Shown here: piece after piece, positions 26,066 through 36,584 of the stretch | How the letters are laid out: each line of letters starts with the position of its first letter | Position numbering within the stretch: position 1 is the first letter of the stretch | Source of the DNA: an uncultured Eubacteriales bacterium | GTDB taxonomy: Bacteria; Bacillota; Clostridia; Oscillospirales; Acutalibacteraceae | DNA length: 64,000 nucleotides | Direction: 5' to 3' | NCBI GenBank assembly: GCA_900316455.1 | Contig: ONCX01000016.1 | Coordinates: 32,657 to 96,656, forward strand | Made by a program: the position numbers and the translations under genes | Notes under the pieces: model-generated | What the model was told of the DNA's origin: nothing | Database searches by the model: none | The model's input: the letters and a program-made list of their open reading frames with translations, nothing else

Positions 26066-26090
26066 TACATAGTTTTTAAAACTATGTATT
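26064..26090. promoter_or_regulatory. 27-bp perfect palindrome, probable operator
   Basis: The arms aatacatagtttt and aaaactatgtatt surround one central base. The palindrome overlaps the upstream edge of the -35 box of the hemolysin III promoter. No gene ends against it in the direction of its T-run, so an operator is more likely than a terminator. Confidence 0.65.
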
Positions 26091-26162
26091 ATTTTTTTGT
26101 TAATGTCATCAAGCATGTTCCGACATTATTATTCCACGTCCGCATTTAAAATATCGGAATGC

Positions 26163-26206
26163 AAAAATCCCGCATTGCCATGATTTGAGCAATACGGGAT
26201 TTTTTA
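26163..26206 (-). terminator. Terminator after the Pro/Gln-rich membrane protein gene
   Basis: aaatcccgcattgc pairs with gcaatacgggattt (one mismatch); T-runs follow on both strands. Confidence 0.8.
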
Positions 26207-26220
26207 AATTATTTATTTTT

Positions 26221-27849
26221 TTATCGTCTGCCGCCCTGACCGTTCGGCTTTCCCTCTGTGGGATTGAATTGATTAAGGCTGTATCGTGAACGGTCCGTCG
26301 GATAATAATATTCATAGGTGTATTCGTCTTCATCATCGGCAGTCTGCTGCACAACATCACGATTCTGACGTTCAAGACGGTCAACGTGGTCTGTGAGTCT
26401 TTCGCCGGAACGTGAATAGCCCTGTGCAAGACGTACATTCCTGCCCTGTCGGGATTCATTCGCCGGAGCCGGAAGCTTTTCGTCAGGCGACGCGCTGACA
26501 TATTGGTTTGAAGGCGGCTGGCTGCGGTTGACGCTGTTCTGCAGACGTGCTATGGAACTGTCCACCTCTCCTGTCAGCTTTTCAAGCTCCCTGTTCTGCA
26601 GCTCGGAACGCCTGCGCTCATACTGATACTGAGCTGCCGCGGCGTCGTATGGATTGACGTATTCCGTCGGCTGCTGAGGCACGGGATAGCTCATATTCGG
26701 CGGCATCATTCCCTGATAGGGATATACCGGATATGCCGGCGGATAATACTGCGGCTGCCCCTGCTGCGGATACTGCGCCTGAGGATATTGTCCGTAATAC
26801 GCCGCGGGATTTGCAATATATGGCGGCGGCGTTCTCTGAGGCTGCGCGGACTGCTGACGCTGCTGCTGGCGGTTATTTACGCCGTATTGCTGCTGCTTTC
26901 TTCCTTTTCCTCCTATAGATGAATTAACCGGAATATAAGGCGATTCGTTTATATCGTCGTCGAGCAGACTGCCCTCCTCCAGTTCGTCTACCGGCGTGTG
27001 CAGTATCAGATTTGGCTTTGGCAGATCGTATGTTTCATAGAAATAATCGTCCCATTCCTCGTCATCGAAATATTTCGCCGGATATGATACGTGGAAGAGA
27101 GCGCCTATGGCAAACAGCGCCATAAAAATATCGGTAAGAATAAGCGGATTCCCTAAAATATCCTCCATAGACTTGCATTCGGTAACAAGCCAGTTCACGC
27201 TGTAGAGAAGCGAGGTCATGATACCTATGCAGCCGGCTGCAAAGCCCCATTTAATTGAATTTGAATTTATACAGCAAAAGAGCTTTCCGATAGCCAGAGA
27301 AAATATTGTAAACGAACAGCACATTGCTATTACAGGCAGCTCCGCGCTGATATCCGCCATCGAAGCCGACCTGAGAAAAGCGGAAAGCATTCTGTAGCCG
27401 TACCACAGAGCCGGACAAAGCGGAACAAGAGGCATTGATAGAATTACGTTTTCGCCCTTGAAAAAGGTCACGGAATAAAACATCATTGCCAGCACGGTGA
27501 GAAGTCCGAGTATAACAAGCACAATTCCCCCCGCGCCCGCATAAGCCGGAATATTGTCGCCGACAATGCCCATTACAGACGAATACCCGCAAAGCACCGC
27601 GGCTGCCATCGACACTACTCCGAGGACATTTGATTTTCGCGGCGAATATGTGTGAGGATAGTCGTCGCTGAAAATCGAGAAAGCCGATACAAGCAAAATA
27701 AAAACCGTCATCAGGACATTATTTATTATACTCACTGTATTGATGAATTCCTCCGACGCGTTCGCGGAAAAAATACTGCGATACAGCGATATTGGAATGA
27801 TTAATGAGGCAATTATAAATAAAACTACCATAGATCGTCTTATTTTCAT
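26221..27849 (-). CDS. Polytopic membrane protein with Pro/Gln/Tyr-rich cytoplasmic tail
   Basis: About 542 residues. The first 260 contain about eight hydrophobic segments. Then comes an acidic stretch (DDEEWDDYFYETYDLP), a long low-complexity region rich in Gln, Pro and Tyr (YGQYPQAQYPQQGQPQYYPP), a coiled-coil-like part (ERRRSELQNRELEKLTGEVD) and a disordered end. I recognise no family. The start is the ATG at 27849 after GGAGGGAAACAG; the open frame continues upstream. It stands alone between two terminators. Confidence 0.75.
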   Translation of the reverse strand: MKIRRSMVVLFIIASLIIPISLYRSIFSANASEEFINTVSIINNVLMTVFILLVSAFSIFSDDYPHTYSPRKSNVLGVVSMAAAVLCGYSSVMGIVGDNIPAYAGAGGIVLVILGLLTVLAMMFYSVTFFKGENVILSMPLVPLCPALWYGYRMLSAFLRSASMADISAELPVIAMCCSFTIFSLAIGKLFCCINSNSIKWGFAAGCIGIMTSLLYSVNWLVTECKSMEDILGNPLILTDIFMALFAIGALFHVSYPAKYFDDEEWDDYFYETYDLPKPNLILHTPVDELEEGSLLDDDINESPYIPVNSSIGGKGRKQQQYGVNNRQQQRQQSAQPQRTPPPYIANPAAYYGQYPQAQYPQQGQPQYYPPAYPVYPYQGMMPPNMSYPVPQQPTEYVNPYDAAAAQYQYERRRSELQNRELEKLTGEVDSSIARLQNSVNRSQPPSNQYVSASPDEKLPAPANESRQGRNVRLAQGYSRSGERLTDHVDRLERQNRDVVQQTADDEDEYTYEYYYPTDRSRYSLNQFNPTEGKPNGQGGRR

Positions 27850-28048
27850 CTGTTTCCCTCCGGACAGCAATTTCTTAGAAAAAAACTGACGATGTGATTT
27901 TGGCAGATCGTACTGCATATACATATAATTATGATAAATAAAAAAATGCATAATTATCTTTTTATATTTTATCTCATATTAACCATAAAGTCAAGTAATA
28001 AAAATATACAAGCTACTAAAGAAACAGAAAACAAGGGTTGTGATTTTT

Positions 28049-28999
28049 ATGGAAAGATTTAAAAATGTACTGCTGCTGAATTTCATCTTTGTGCTGCTGC
28101 TCTCGCTGATTCCTGTCGCGTCGCTTGCAGCGTCAAAAAGAAACGATTCGCCCGTAAATGCTCTTGCGTCGCAGAGCGACCTGAGTATGCGGCGCAGTCG
28201 TTCAGTGACGGTGAATGATCCCGAAACAGGCGAGAGAACCGTAATGACCGAGGAGGACTACCTTTGCGGTATAGTCGCGGCTCAGATGCCCGCGGAATAC
28301 GACGACGAGGCAATAAAGGCGCAGGCAGTCGCTTCCTACACGCTTATGAAGTACCGCGGGAAGAATGCGAATCAGGAAGCGGAACAGGGCTTCATTTCAG
28401 TAAAGGAGATGAAGCGGACATGGAACGGCGATTTCAAAAAGAATTATACAAGGCTCAAGGCACTTGTCCATTCGGTTTACGGCGAATATATCGCCTATGA
28501 AGGACAGCCGATTCTGGCGGCTTACCATGAATTCTCATGCGGCAGGACGGAATACGGCAAAAACATCTGGGACGGTGAATTCCCGTATCTTGTGCCTGTC
28601 GGAAGCCGCGATGATATATGCGCGGAAAATTACCGCGGCTCGGTCAGGCTTACGGAAAGCGAATTCAAAAGGATATGCGGGAAGAAGCTTAATGTCGTTC
28701 CGGACGGCGACCCGAAAAAATGGGTCGGCGAATGCGTGCGCTCCGATTCCGGTTATGTGATGAGATGCAGCATATGCGGAGTAAGCATAAACGGACAAAA
28801 GCTGAGAAACGCTTTCGCCCTGCGTTCGGCATGCTTCACGATAAAATACGACGGAAAATTATTCGTATTCGACGTCAGAGGAAGCGGTCACGGCGCGGGA
28901 ATGAGCAAATTCGGCGCAAACCTCATGGCACTCAATGGGAAAAATTACCGCGATATTCTCGCGTATTATTACAGCGGAACATCAATTCAAAAAGATTAA
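28049..28999 (+). CDS. SpoIID/LytB-domain protein
   Basis: About 316 residues. A signal segment (LLLNFIFVLLLSLIPVASLA) is followed by the SpoIID domain: VMTEEDYLCGIVAAQMPAEY with the catalytic Glu, IKAQAVASYTLMKY, YHEFSCGRTEYGKNIWDGEF, and GSGHGAGMSKFGANLMAL. SpoIID is a lytic transglycosylase that works on denuded glycan during engulfment. This gene is not next to spoIIM/spoIIP, so it may be the sporulation enzyme or a vegetative relative. Start is the ATG at 28049. Confidence 0.9.
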   Translation: MERFKNVLLLNFIFVLLLSLIPVASLAASKRNDSPVNALASQSDLSMRRSRSVTVNDPETGERTVMTEEDYLCGIVAAQMPAEYDDEAIKAQAVASYTLMKYRGKNANQEAEQGFISVKEMKRTWNGDFKKNYTRLKALVHSVYGEYIAYEGQPILAAYHEFSCGRTEYGKNIWDGEFPYLVPVGSRDDICAENYRGSVRLTESEFKRICGKKLNVVPDGDPKKWVGECVRSDSGYVMRCSICGVSINGQKLRNAFALRSACFTIKYDGKLFVFDVRGSGHGAGMSKFGANLMALNGKNYRDILAYYYSGTSIQKD

Positions 29000-29060
29000 A
29001 AACAGCGGCGGAGCTTCAGGTCGATTTTAATGAAGCTCTGCCGCTGTTTAATTTTTTTTT
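29000..29060. terminator. Bidirectional terminator between spoIID and the transglutaminase gene
   Basis: aacagcggcggagcttca pairs with tgaagctctgccgctgtt; T-runs follow on both strands. Confidence 0.85.
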
Positions 29061-29062
29061 GC

Positions 29063-31060
29063 TTAATTCAGGAAAAATTCGGATTGTATTCTGATTCTGC
29101 GCTCCCTGATGCGCACTATTATTGTCACAAATATTGCAAGCACAAGCAGAATACCGGCTATGACCGCTACAAGAATTGTGTCGGCTGTAAGCCTGAGGGA
29201 CATGTCATCGTTTTTTTCCTCGCTCACCAGCGCGAACGGGCTGAATTTATTACTCTCGAACCACACGCCGCGTTCATCGCAAATTACGTTTTTCATGCGC
29301 TCGACAGTGCCATCGGATTTCTGATGATATACAGAATATTCACAATCGCCGTCTTTACCCGCAATGGAAGCCGGAAAAGCAAGACACAGCCTTACATTTC
29401 CCTGTTCCATCGTAACTGTGCGTCCGTAGTTGTCAGAAAGCTCGATATCATATTCCTCAAGAAAGGAATTGTCATTTTCAAAACTGCCGTCAATATTTCT
29501 TATTCCGTCACTCAGCGATTTTTTCTCAGCGTCGTTGAGCTTTTTGACGTTTATCTTTACTTTTTCAAGCTCAATGTACTCGCCGCCGACCTTTGTCCTT
29601 GCGTCCTGTGAAAATACTGCCGATTTTACAAATCCGTTGTCAGGATCGCCGAGCCTTATCTCCACTTCCCTTATCGACTGAGTTGCCGATGTTACGTTCG
29701 CGGTCGTGGTTGCAACCGTGCTTGGCGCGGTTGTTTCGGAAACATCATTTGAAGCCGTTGTTGCTTCGGAATCGGAATTTGAAGCCGTTGTGGTTTCAGC
29801 AGAAGTTCTGTCAGGAGAACGCAGGCGCACCGGTCTTGATGGCTCCGTCCCGGAAACCGAAACTTCCGGCTCGTCAAGGCTCTCCGGCACATCTTCGCTT
29901 TGATTGAAATTGTAATAATAATCATTTGTGGAAAGGCAGGGATAATTTATCTCAACCTCAAATTTCGTGCCGTCGGTATATACTCCTCCCGGATTCGACG
30001 GGGTGTGGGCTGAAGAGAATGAATTGCTTCCTTTCAGAAAATAATTGTAGATTATTCCGGAATTCGTGTCATCCCATGTAACGTCAACCGCGTACCACAT
30101 GCCATCTTCCATCTGCACATAATTCCACATATGTCCGTCAATGCTGTCGCCTAAATTTGCCGTTCCACAGACCAGTACGCACGGAATACCGAATCTGTCG
30201 CACAGAACCTTGAATGACTTTGAGTATCCCTCGCAGACGCAGGTTCCCGTTCCGTTGAAAAGCGGCGCGGCTGTGTGAGATTCCTGATTTCCGCCGTTTT
30301 CCGCTTCATAACTGTCATATACCAGATTGTTGCATACATAGTCATGAATGTTTTTAAGGGTTCCAAATCTGTCACTGCCCACGGCTATTGCGTTCTGAGC
30401 CGCGTTAATGCCGTTTCTTACAATGTCAAGCTGATCATACGCTCCGGAATATGACTCCTGAGGTATTACCGAAAATTTAACTATTTCAAGCTCATACCCT
30501 GAGTCAACCTCTCTTTGGTAATAGTATGTGCTTGTAAGGCTGCTCTTTGTCCAGAAAACCTCAGGGTGATCATACAAAAAAGCGAATTTCCCGCGGTTTA
30601 CACTTGAAGAAAAATCCTGATAATTCTGGTCGTTGTCATCAGGATCTATCATTGAATAGCCCTGATCGTCGGTTCTTCCGTTATCCACTCCCACTACGAA
30701 TATATGGGGATCCAGTTCGATAGTGAATCTGCCTTTTCCCGATACCGCCGCATAATTTGCGTAGTACTTATCATATACTGCCAAGGCTATATCGTCGCCC
30801 AGAAGTTCACTGCGGTAACTGCCGTTATATGATAACGGAGCGGCTTGTGAGTATAGCTGTTCCTCCGAATACACGCTGTCAAGGACAAGCGTATCCTCGG
30901 TTGTTTCGGTATAGTCCATTTCAATACAGGCATCCGTTTCCGCCGATTCGCTCGTGACAGTTCCGGCGCTGACTGTTCCGCCGGATACTGCGAGCAATGA
31001 CGCAATTATCCCTGCTGTAAGAACCGTCCGTAACGCAATTGTAATTTTTCGTTCTTTCAC
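29063..31060 (-). CDS. Surface protein with transglutaminase-like domain
   Basis: About 665 residues. A signal peptide (IALRTVLTAGIIASLLAVSG) precedes the extracellular part. The transglutaminase core (about 263-325) has GTGTCVCEGYSKSFKVLC with the catalytic Cys, GHMWNYVQMEDGMWYAVDVTWDD with His and Asp. A Ser/Thr-rich linker follows (about 395-470), then another domain and a C-terminal membrane helix (VAVIAGILLVLAIFVTIIV). Such proteins act as peptidases or cross-linkers at the cell surface. GTG 31060 is chosen because GGAGAGG precedes it by nine bases; the frame also has a TTG at 31078. Two related boxes lie upstream. Confidence 0.85.
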   Translation of the reverse strand: MKERKITIALRTVLTAGIIASLLAVSGGTVSAGTVTSESAETDACIEMDYTETTEDTLVLDSVYSEEQLYSQAAPLSYNGSYRSELLGDDIALAVYDKYYANYAAVSGKGRFTIELDPHIFVVGVDNGRTDDQGYSMIDPDDNDQNYQDFSSSVNRGKFAFLYDHPEVFWTKSSLTSTYYYQREVDSGYELEIVKFSVIPQESYSGAYDQLDIVRNGINAAQNAIAVGSDRFGTLKNIHDYVCNNLVYDSYEAENGGNQESHTAAPLFNGTGTCVCEGYSKSFKVLCDRFGIPCVLVCGTANLGDSIDGHMWNYVQMEDGMWYAVDVTWDDTNSGIIYNYFLKGSNSFSSAHTPSNPGGVYTDGTKFEVEINYPCLSTNDYYYNFNQSEDVPESLDEPEVSVSGTEPSRPVRLRSPDRTSAETTTASNSDSEATTASNDVSETTAPSTVATTTANVTSATQSIREVEIRLGDPDNGFVKSAVFSQDARTKVGGEYIELEKVKINVKKLNDAEKKSLSDGIRNIDGSFENDNSFLEEYDIELSDNYGRTVTMEQGNVRLCLAFPASIAGKDGDCEYSVYHQKSDGTVERMKNVICDERGVWFESNKFSPFALVSEEKNDDMSLRLTADTILVAVIAGILLVLAIFVTIIVRIRERRIRIQSEFFLN

Positions 31061-31392
31061 GTCAACCAGCCTCTCCAAAAAATCAACTCAGCAAAATCAA
31101 TAACACTATCCGACTATTTTTATCTAAAAACGCGCTATTCAGCATTTTAAATAACACTGTCCGATATTTTTGTGTAAATTTTCCAATCCGTTAAATTACA
31201 CTGTTATTATATTCCTGTTGTGCAAAATTGTCAAGTTGATGATTTGAAGTTAATTATTTATGGTTATATTTGTCTGAAAGAAATGAGCAAAAGAAACAAA
31301 AAAATAACAAAATAATGACAAAGCCGCCTCCCTTACGCGAAAAATGCGCTCGGGAGACGGCTAAATGTGTTATAATGCTGTGTAATGTGTGA
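31061..31392. other. Intergenic region between ilvC and the transglutaminase gene
   Basis: It holds the probable ilvC terminator (31322-31362) and two copies of a 23-bp box (31099-31121 and 31150-31172, core aataacact.tccga). I see no gene and no convincing full promoter in the rest. Confidence 0.6.
31322..31362 (-). terminator. Probable terminator after ilvC
   Basis: agccgcctccc pairs with gggagacggct; the T-run on the minus strand is interrupted (TTTGTCATTATTTTG). Confidence 0.6.
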
Positions 31393-32559
<1,167 letters not shown>

Positions 32560-32644
32560 CTATAGGTTTACACAATTATCAATCAATCGACGTCAAAACA
32601 ACTTGCCGCAACCTCACCGACAACGGGATTCATATGTTTTTCTG

Positions 32645-34300
32645 TCAGCGCTTATCGTTAAAAAGTCTCGCCGATACTCTTCTGCCTATAATGCGGGTTC
32701 TGTTCAGGACGTCGATAACCTTTTCGGCATATTCCTGCGGAACATCAAACGTTGAAAAACGCTCGTTTATTTCAATTTTGCCTATAAGTCTGCCCTCAAT
32801 TCCCGTTTCACCCGCCACAGTGCCTACAATGTGCTTGGGAAGGAGTCCGGAACAGCTGCCGATGTTTATATGAATTCTGACTGAACGGCTGTCGCTTCTG
32901 CCGGATCGGAAGCCTTCGCTCCTTGACCTGCGTTCGGCGTTTCTCCGGCGTTCGTGACCCGCGAATATAAAGTCATCAGCCTCGGACGGCATTGCAGTCT
33001 TGCCTCCTGACGTCATTTCGGATCTGAGAAGAGCTGCTGCAATTTCAACCGACGATATTCCCTCGTCCGCAAGCTGTTCAACCATAGCTATGTATTGGCT
33101 GAGATCCTCGCTTTCCACAGCCGCACAGACCCTTCTGGCGAATCTCAGCCTGCGGCATTCCATGACCTGCGCGCTCGTCGGTATTGAGGATTTGATTATA
33201 TCCTTGTGCGTATAGTCAATTATTCCGCGAAGCTCCGCCATCTCACGTGAGCCTGTGACAAATGTGAACGCCAGACCTTTCTTTCCGGCACGTCCGGTCC
33301 TCCCTATGCGGTGAACGTAATATTCGTAATCCTGCGGTATATCGTAATTGAATACCGCGCCTATGTCGCTTACATCTATTCCTCTGGCTGCCACGTCGGT
33401 AGCAACGAGAATATCTACCCTGCCGCCGCGAAACGTATTCATAACGTGATCTCTCGCCTGCTGCTTCATATCGCCGTGAAGTCCCTCGGCTACATATCCG
33501 CGAAGCTGCATGGCGCTGACAAGCTCATCCACCTTTTTCTTTGTATTGCAGAATACCATAGCCGGTTCGGGATGATACACGTCCATGAGACGGCTGAGTG
33601 CCTCGATCTTGAGACTCTGCGGAATGTTGAAGTAATACTGGTCGATTCCCTCCACCGTCAGTTCCTTTCGCAACACGCGTATTACGGCGGGATCCTTCAT
33701 ATATAATTTGGTTATCTCCAGAATCTCCGGCGACATGGTTGCCGAAAAAAGCACTGTCTGACGCTCAGACGGAATATCGGCAAATATTGTGTCTATATCC
33801 TCCCTGAATCCCATTGAAAGCATTTCGTCAGCCTCATCGAGAATTACTATCTTAACGCCGTCAAGCCTGAGAGTGTGGCGGCGCATGTGATCCATTACCC
33901 TGCCCGGCGTACCGACGACTATCTGCACTCCTGAACGCAGCCGCTTTATCTGGTAATCTATATCCTGACCTCCGTAAATCGCGGTCGGATTTATAAAGCC
34001 CGTATGAGCCGTAAGCTTGCGTATCTCATCACACGCCTGTATGGCAAGCTCCCGCGTCGGACAGAGAATCAACGCCTGCACACCGTTTCCCCTGTCGGCA
34101 AGCAGCCTTTCTATTGCTGGAATAGCAAAAGCCGCCGTCTTACCTGTCCCTGTCTGTGACTGACCTATAACGTCCCTGCCGCTCAACAGAAGCGGTATTG
34201 TCTCGGTCTGTATCGGAGTGGCTTCTTCGTAGCCTATGTCGTCTATCGCCTGCATTACAGGCTCAGACAGTCCGAATTCCGAAAAAGGTATGGTATGCAT
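32645..34300 (-). CDS. DEAD-box ATP-dependent RNA helicase
   Basis: 551 residues. Q motif and Walker A (SQTGTGKTAAF), LDEADEM (motif II), SATMS (III), TDVAARGIDV (V) and HRIGRTGR (VI) are in order. After a variable Arg/Ser-rich linker there is a C-terminal DbpA-like RNA-binding domain (VRIHINIGSCSGLLPKHIVG, about 475-551). Relatives such as CsdA/CshA and DbpA remodel rRNA or mRNA in ribosome assembly and cold response. The promoter is about 130 bp upstream, so the mRNA has a long leader, as is common in cold-induced helicase genes. Confidence 0.95.
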   Translation of the reverse strand: MHTIPFSEFGLSEPVMQAIDDIGYEEATPIQTETIPLLLSGRDVIGQSQTGTGKTAAFAIPAIERLLADRGNGVQALILCPTRELAIQACDEIRKLTAHTGFINPTAIYGGQDIDYQIKRLRSGVQIVVGTPGRVMDHMRRHTLRLDGVKIVILDEADEMLSMGFREDIDTIFADIPSERQTVLFSATMSPEILEITKLYMKDPAVIRVLRKELTVEGIDQYYFNIPQSLKIEALSRLMDVYHPEPAMVFCNTKKKVDELVSAMQLRGYVAEGLHGDMKQQARDHVMNTFRGGRVDILVATDVAARGIDVSDIGAVFNYDIPQDYEYYVHRIGRTGRAGKKGLAFTFVTGSREMAELRGIIDYTHKDIIKSSIPTSAQVMECRRLRFARRVCAAVESEDLSQYIAMVEQLADEGISSVEIAAALLRSEMTSGGKTAMPSEADDFIFAGHERRRNAERRSRSEGFRSGRSDSRSVRIHINIGSCSGLLPKHIVGTVAGETGIEGRLIGKIEINERFSTFDVPQEYAEKVIDVLNRTRIIGRRVSARLFNDKR

Positions 34301-34427
34301 AAAATAATAAATCCCCCTATCCTGACGAACAACTGAATTTTTTACGATCTATATCGAATACTAATTGAAGTGTACCGACTCAATTATACAAATCGCAAAA
34401 TAACATGTCTCTCTTCTGTACATTTAA

Positions 34428-34456
34428 ATTATAATATATGTTGCGTCACATTGCAA
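34428..34456 (-). promoter_or_regulatory. Promoter of the DEAD-box helicase gene
   Basis: TTGCAA (34451-34456), 17-bp spacer, TATAAT (34428-34433) on the minus strand. The region 34301-34619 otherwise holds only the helicase leader and the promoter of the divergent gene. Confidence 0.6.
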
Positions 34457-34552
34457 TTTAAAATATGACAAATGTTGAAAAAACCCGATTTTGACCAAAA
34501 GTTGGGATTATTCATCGAAAAATATATGAAAAATTCGAATAAAATACACTAC

Positions 34553-34581
34553 TTGACAAATCGGTATTTCTGATATAGCAT
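34553..34581 (+). promoter_or_regulatory. Promoter of the DUF5662 gene
   Basis: TTGACA at about 34554-34559 with a weak TAGCAT -10 at 17-bp spacing. Confidence 0.5.
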
Positions 34582-34619
34582 ATTCATTAGTAATATATTT
34601 AAGGAAAGTGTTATTGCAC

Positions 34620-35177
34620 ATGAATTTTGCAAAGAGATTTTTCGGTCATCTTCACACCGTCAACACTCACCGCCGCAAGGTCATTGTCAACTGCTTCCGC
34701 GCCGGAATTCCTTTGCGCGGACTTCTGCACGATCTCAGCAAATACAGTCCAACGGAATTCTGGAACGGCGTGAAATACTTTCAGGGCATGCGGAGTCCTA
34801 ATGAAGCAGAACGGGAGAACATAGGCTATTCCCGCGCATGGCTTCACCACAAGGGCCGCAACCGTCATCATTTTGAATTCTGGACGGATTACGATCCGGT
34901 GACAAAGCTTTGTCAGCCGGTGAAAATGCCGGTGGTTTTTGTGGCGGAGATGTTCTGCGACCGAATGGCGGCAAGTAAAACGTACCTCAAAAATAATTAC
35001 ACCGACTCTTCCCCGCTTCAATATTTTTTAAAGGGAAAAAAGCGCAGGATAATTCACCCCGAAACCTCCGATCTTCTGGAAAGCTGGCTTACAATACTTG
35101 CCGAGCAGGGTGAAAAAGCCGCTTTTTCCGAAATAAGAGCCTGTTTAGATTCTCGGAGCATACGTCATGCGAAGTAA
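34620..35177 (+). CDS. DUF5662-family protein
   Basis: About 185 residues. It has HLHTVNTHRRKVIVNCFRAG, HDLSKYSPTEFW and WLHHKGRNRHHFEFW, with His/Asp residues spaced like a metal-binding helical (HD-like) fold. I place it in DUF5662 from these motifs; its function is unknown. The start could be ATG 34620, or TTG 34614 which is better spaced from AAGGA. It is followed by a short degenerate stretch and the hydrolase gene. Confidence 0.75.
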   Translation: MNFAKRFFGHLHTVNTHRRKVIVNCFRAGIPLRGLLHDLSKYSPTEFWNGVKYFQGMRSPNEAERENIGYSRAWLHHKGRNRHHFEFWTDYDPVTKLCQPVKMPVVFVAEMFCDRMAASKTYLKNNYTDSSPLQYFLKGKKRRIIHPETSDLLESWLTILAEQGEKAAFSEIRACLDSRSIRHAK

Positions 35178-35292
35178 GATTTTTCGCCAGATGCAGCCAA
35201 AACCACAGGCAATACTTTGTGTGATTAACTATGGAAAATTTTGTTTCCATTGATTTTGGCAAAATATGGCGGAAAAGATGCAAGCATGACGA

Positions 35293-35415
35293 GTGTGGAG
35301 AGATTCTGAACAGGCTCTTAAAGAAATTGACTTCGGACTTGATGTTTTTTTTCAGCAAAATCTCATTGATATTATTATACAGGAGCCGGAACATAATGAA
35401 AAAAACACAGGATAA
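35293..35415 (+). pseudogene. Possible remnant of a TetR-type regulator C-terminus
   Basis: A short open stretch reads VWRDSEQALKEIDFGLDVFF and continues QQNLIDIIIQEPEHNEKN, similar in character to the last helix of TetR-family regulators (…FDFGLDLIL…). It has no start region or DNA-binding domain and overlaps the start of the hydrolase gene. Weak evidence. Confidence 0.25.
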
Positions 35416-36490
35416 GAAAAAACATTCTAAACTTAAAATACTTGGAATCGTTCTGCTTTGTTTATTTATTCTGATGATTGTGGGCTGGGGCGCATTTTCG
35501 ATTTCAATTTACAATGAAAACTTCAATCAGCGTTTCGAGAGCTATGAGCCGTTGATGTTCAGGGTTGAAGATTTTGAAGGACTAAACCTTACAGAATACG
35601 AATTCACCTCAGACAAAGGACAAAAGCTGGCGGGATACTGGTACTCCGCCGGAGAAAATCAGCATGGCATTATCGTACTGGCACACGGCTTCGGCGGCGG
35701 CGGACATAATTCCTACATGGACGTTGCCAACTTCTTCGCACAGCACGGTTATTACGTATTTACCTACGACGCCACAGGTAACGACAAGAGCGAGGGCGAA
35801 GGCGTCGGCGGCGTTCCTCAGGGACAGATCGATCTTGATTATGCTGTTTCATTTGTGGAAGAAAGCGGAGATTTCCCCAAGCTTCCCATAGGACTATTCG
35901 GTCACAGCTGGGGCGGATACAGCGTTTGCAGCGTGTTGACTTTCCACCCGGAAGTCAAGGCTGTCATTGAATGCTCAGGTTGTAATTCCTCCGCCGATCT
36001 CTTTGAAGGCGGTGGAAAGAAACAGGCAGGAGATGTGATCTATACCATGATGCCGTTTGTACGTCTGCATGAGCTGATTCATTATGGAAAATACGCCGCC
36101 AACTCTGCGCTGGACGGCTTTGAAGCGAGCGACGCTGCAATTATGGTGGTTCACAGCGAAGATGACAACGTGGTTTCTATTGAGTACGGTCTGGAAAAGT
36201 ATTATGAAAAATATAAGGACGATCCACGCTTTGTATTTAAGCGTCTGAAGGACAAAGGACACAATCATATTTATAATGACATGTCATACATTAATGCTTT
36301 CAACGCGGAGTTTGATAAATGGCTTACAACGTTAAATTATGACTACAACGCGGCTGAAAACAAAGAACGCTTCATAAATGACAAGTCAGACTATATCCAC
36401 ACACATCTCGACAGAAACGAATGGGCAAATACTCTGAATGAAGAAATGTTTAATGAATTTCTTGCATTCTATGACAAGCATATTTCCTGA
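35396..36490 (+). CDS. Membrane-anchored alpha/beta hydrolase
   Basis: 364 residues. One N-terminal membrane helix (LKILGIVLLCLFILMIVGWG) is followed by an alpha/beta-hydrolase domain: HGFGGGG (oxyanion region), GLFGHSWGGYS with the Ser nucleophile, VHSEDDNVV with Asp and DKGHNH with His. Probably an outward-facing esterase or peptidase of unknown substrate. The start is the ATG after AGGAGCCGG; the frame continues upstream to 35231 without a ribosome binding site. Confidence 0.85.
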   Translation: MKKTQDKKKHSKLKILGIVLLCLFILMIVGWGAFSISIYNENFNQRFESYEPLMFRVEDFEGLNLTEYEFTSDKGQKLAGYWYSAGENQHGIIVLAHGFGGGGHNSYMDVANFFAQHGYYVFTYDATGNDKSEGEGVGGVPQGQIDLDYAVSFVEESGDFPKLPIGLFGHSWGGYSVCSVLTFHPEVKAVIECSGCNSSADLFEGGGKKQAGDVIYTMMPFVRLHELIHYGKYAANSALDGFEASDAAIMVVHSEDDNVVSIEYGLEKYYEKYKDDPRFVFKRLKDKGHNHIYNDMSYINAFNAEFDKWLTTLNYDYNAAENKERFINDKSDYIHTHLDRNEWANTLNEEMFNEFLAFYDKHIS

Positions 36491-36501
36491 AAAATGATGA
36501 C

Positions 36502-36548
36502 AAAAAACGCCTGTCAAAGCGAAAAATCGCATTGGCAGGCGTTTATTT
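36502..36548. terminator. Bidirectional terminator between the hydrolase gene and rplL
   Basis: acgcctgtcaa pairs with ttggcaggcgt with an inner agcg/cgca pairing; T-runs follow on both strands. Confidence 0.85.
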
Positions 36549-36584
36549 GTTTAAATTCGGGTGAAAAATAAAGCCGGAATAAAA

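Noticed and set aside
26109-26501. 130-codon minus-strand frame overlapping the Pro/Gln-rich membrane protein
   Set aside because: It lies in another frame of a low-complexity tail and runs through a terminator.
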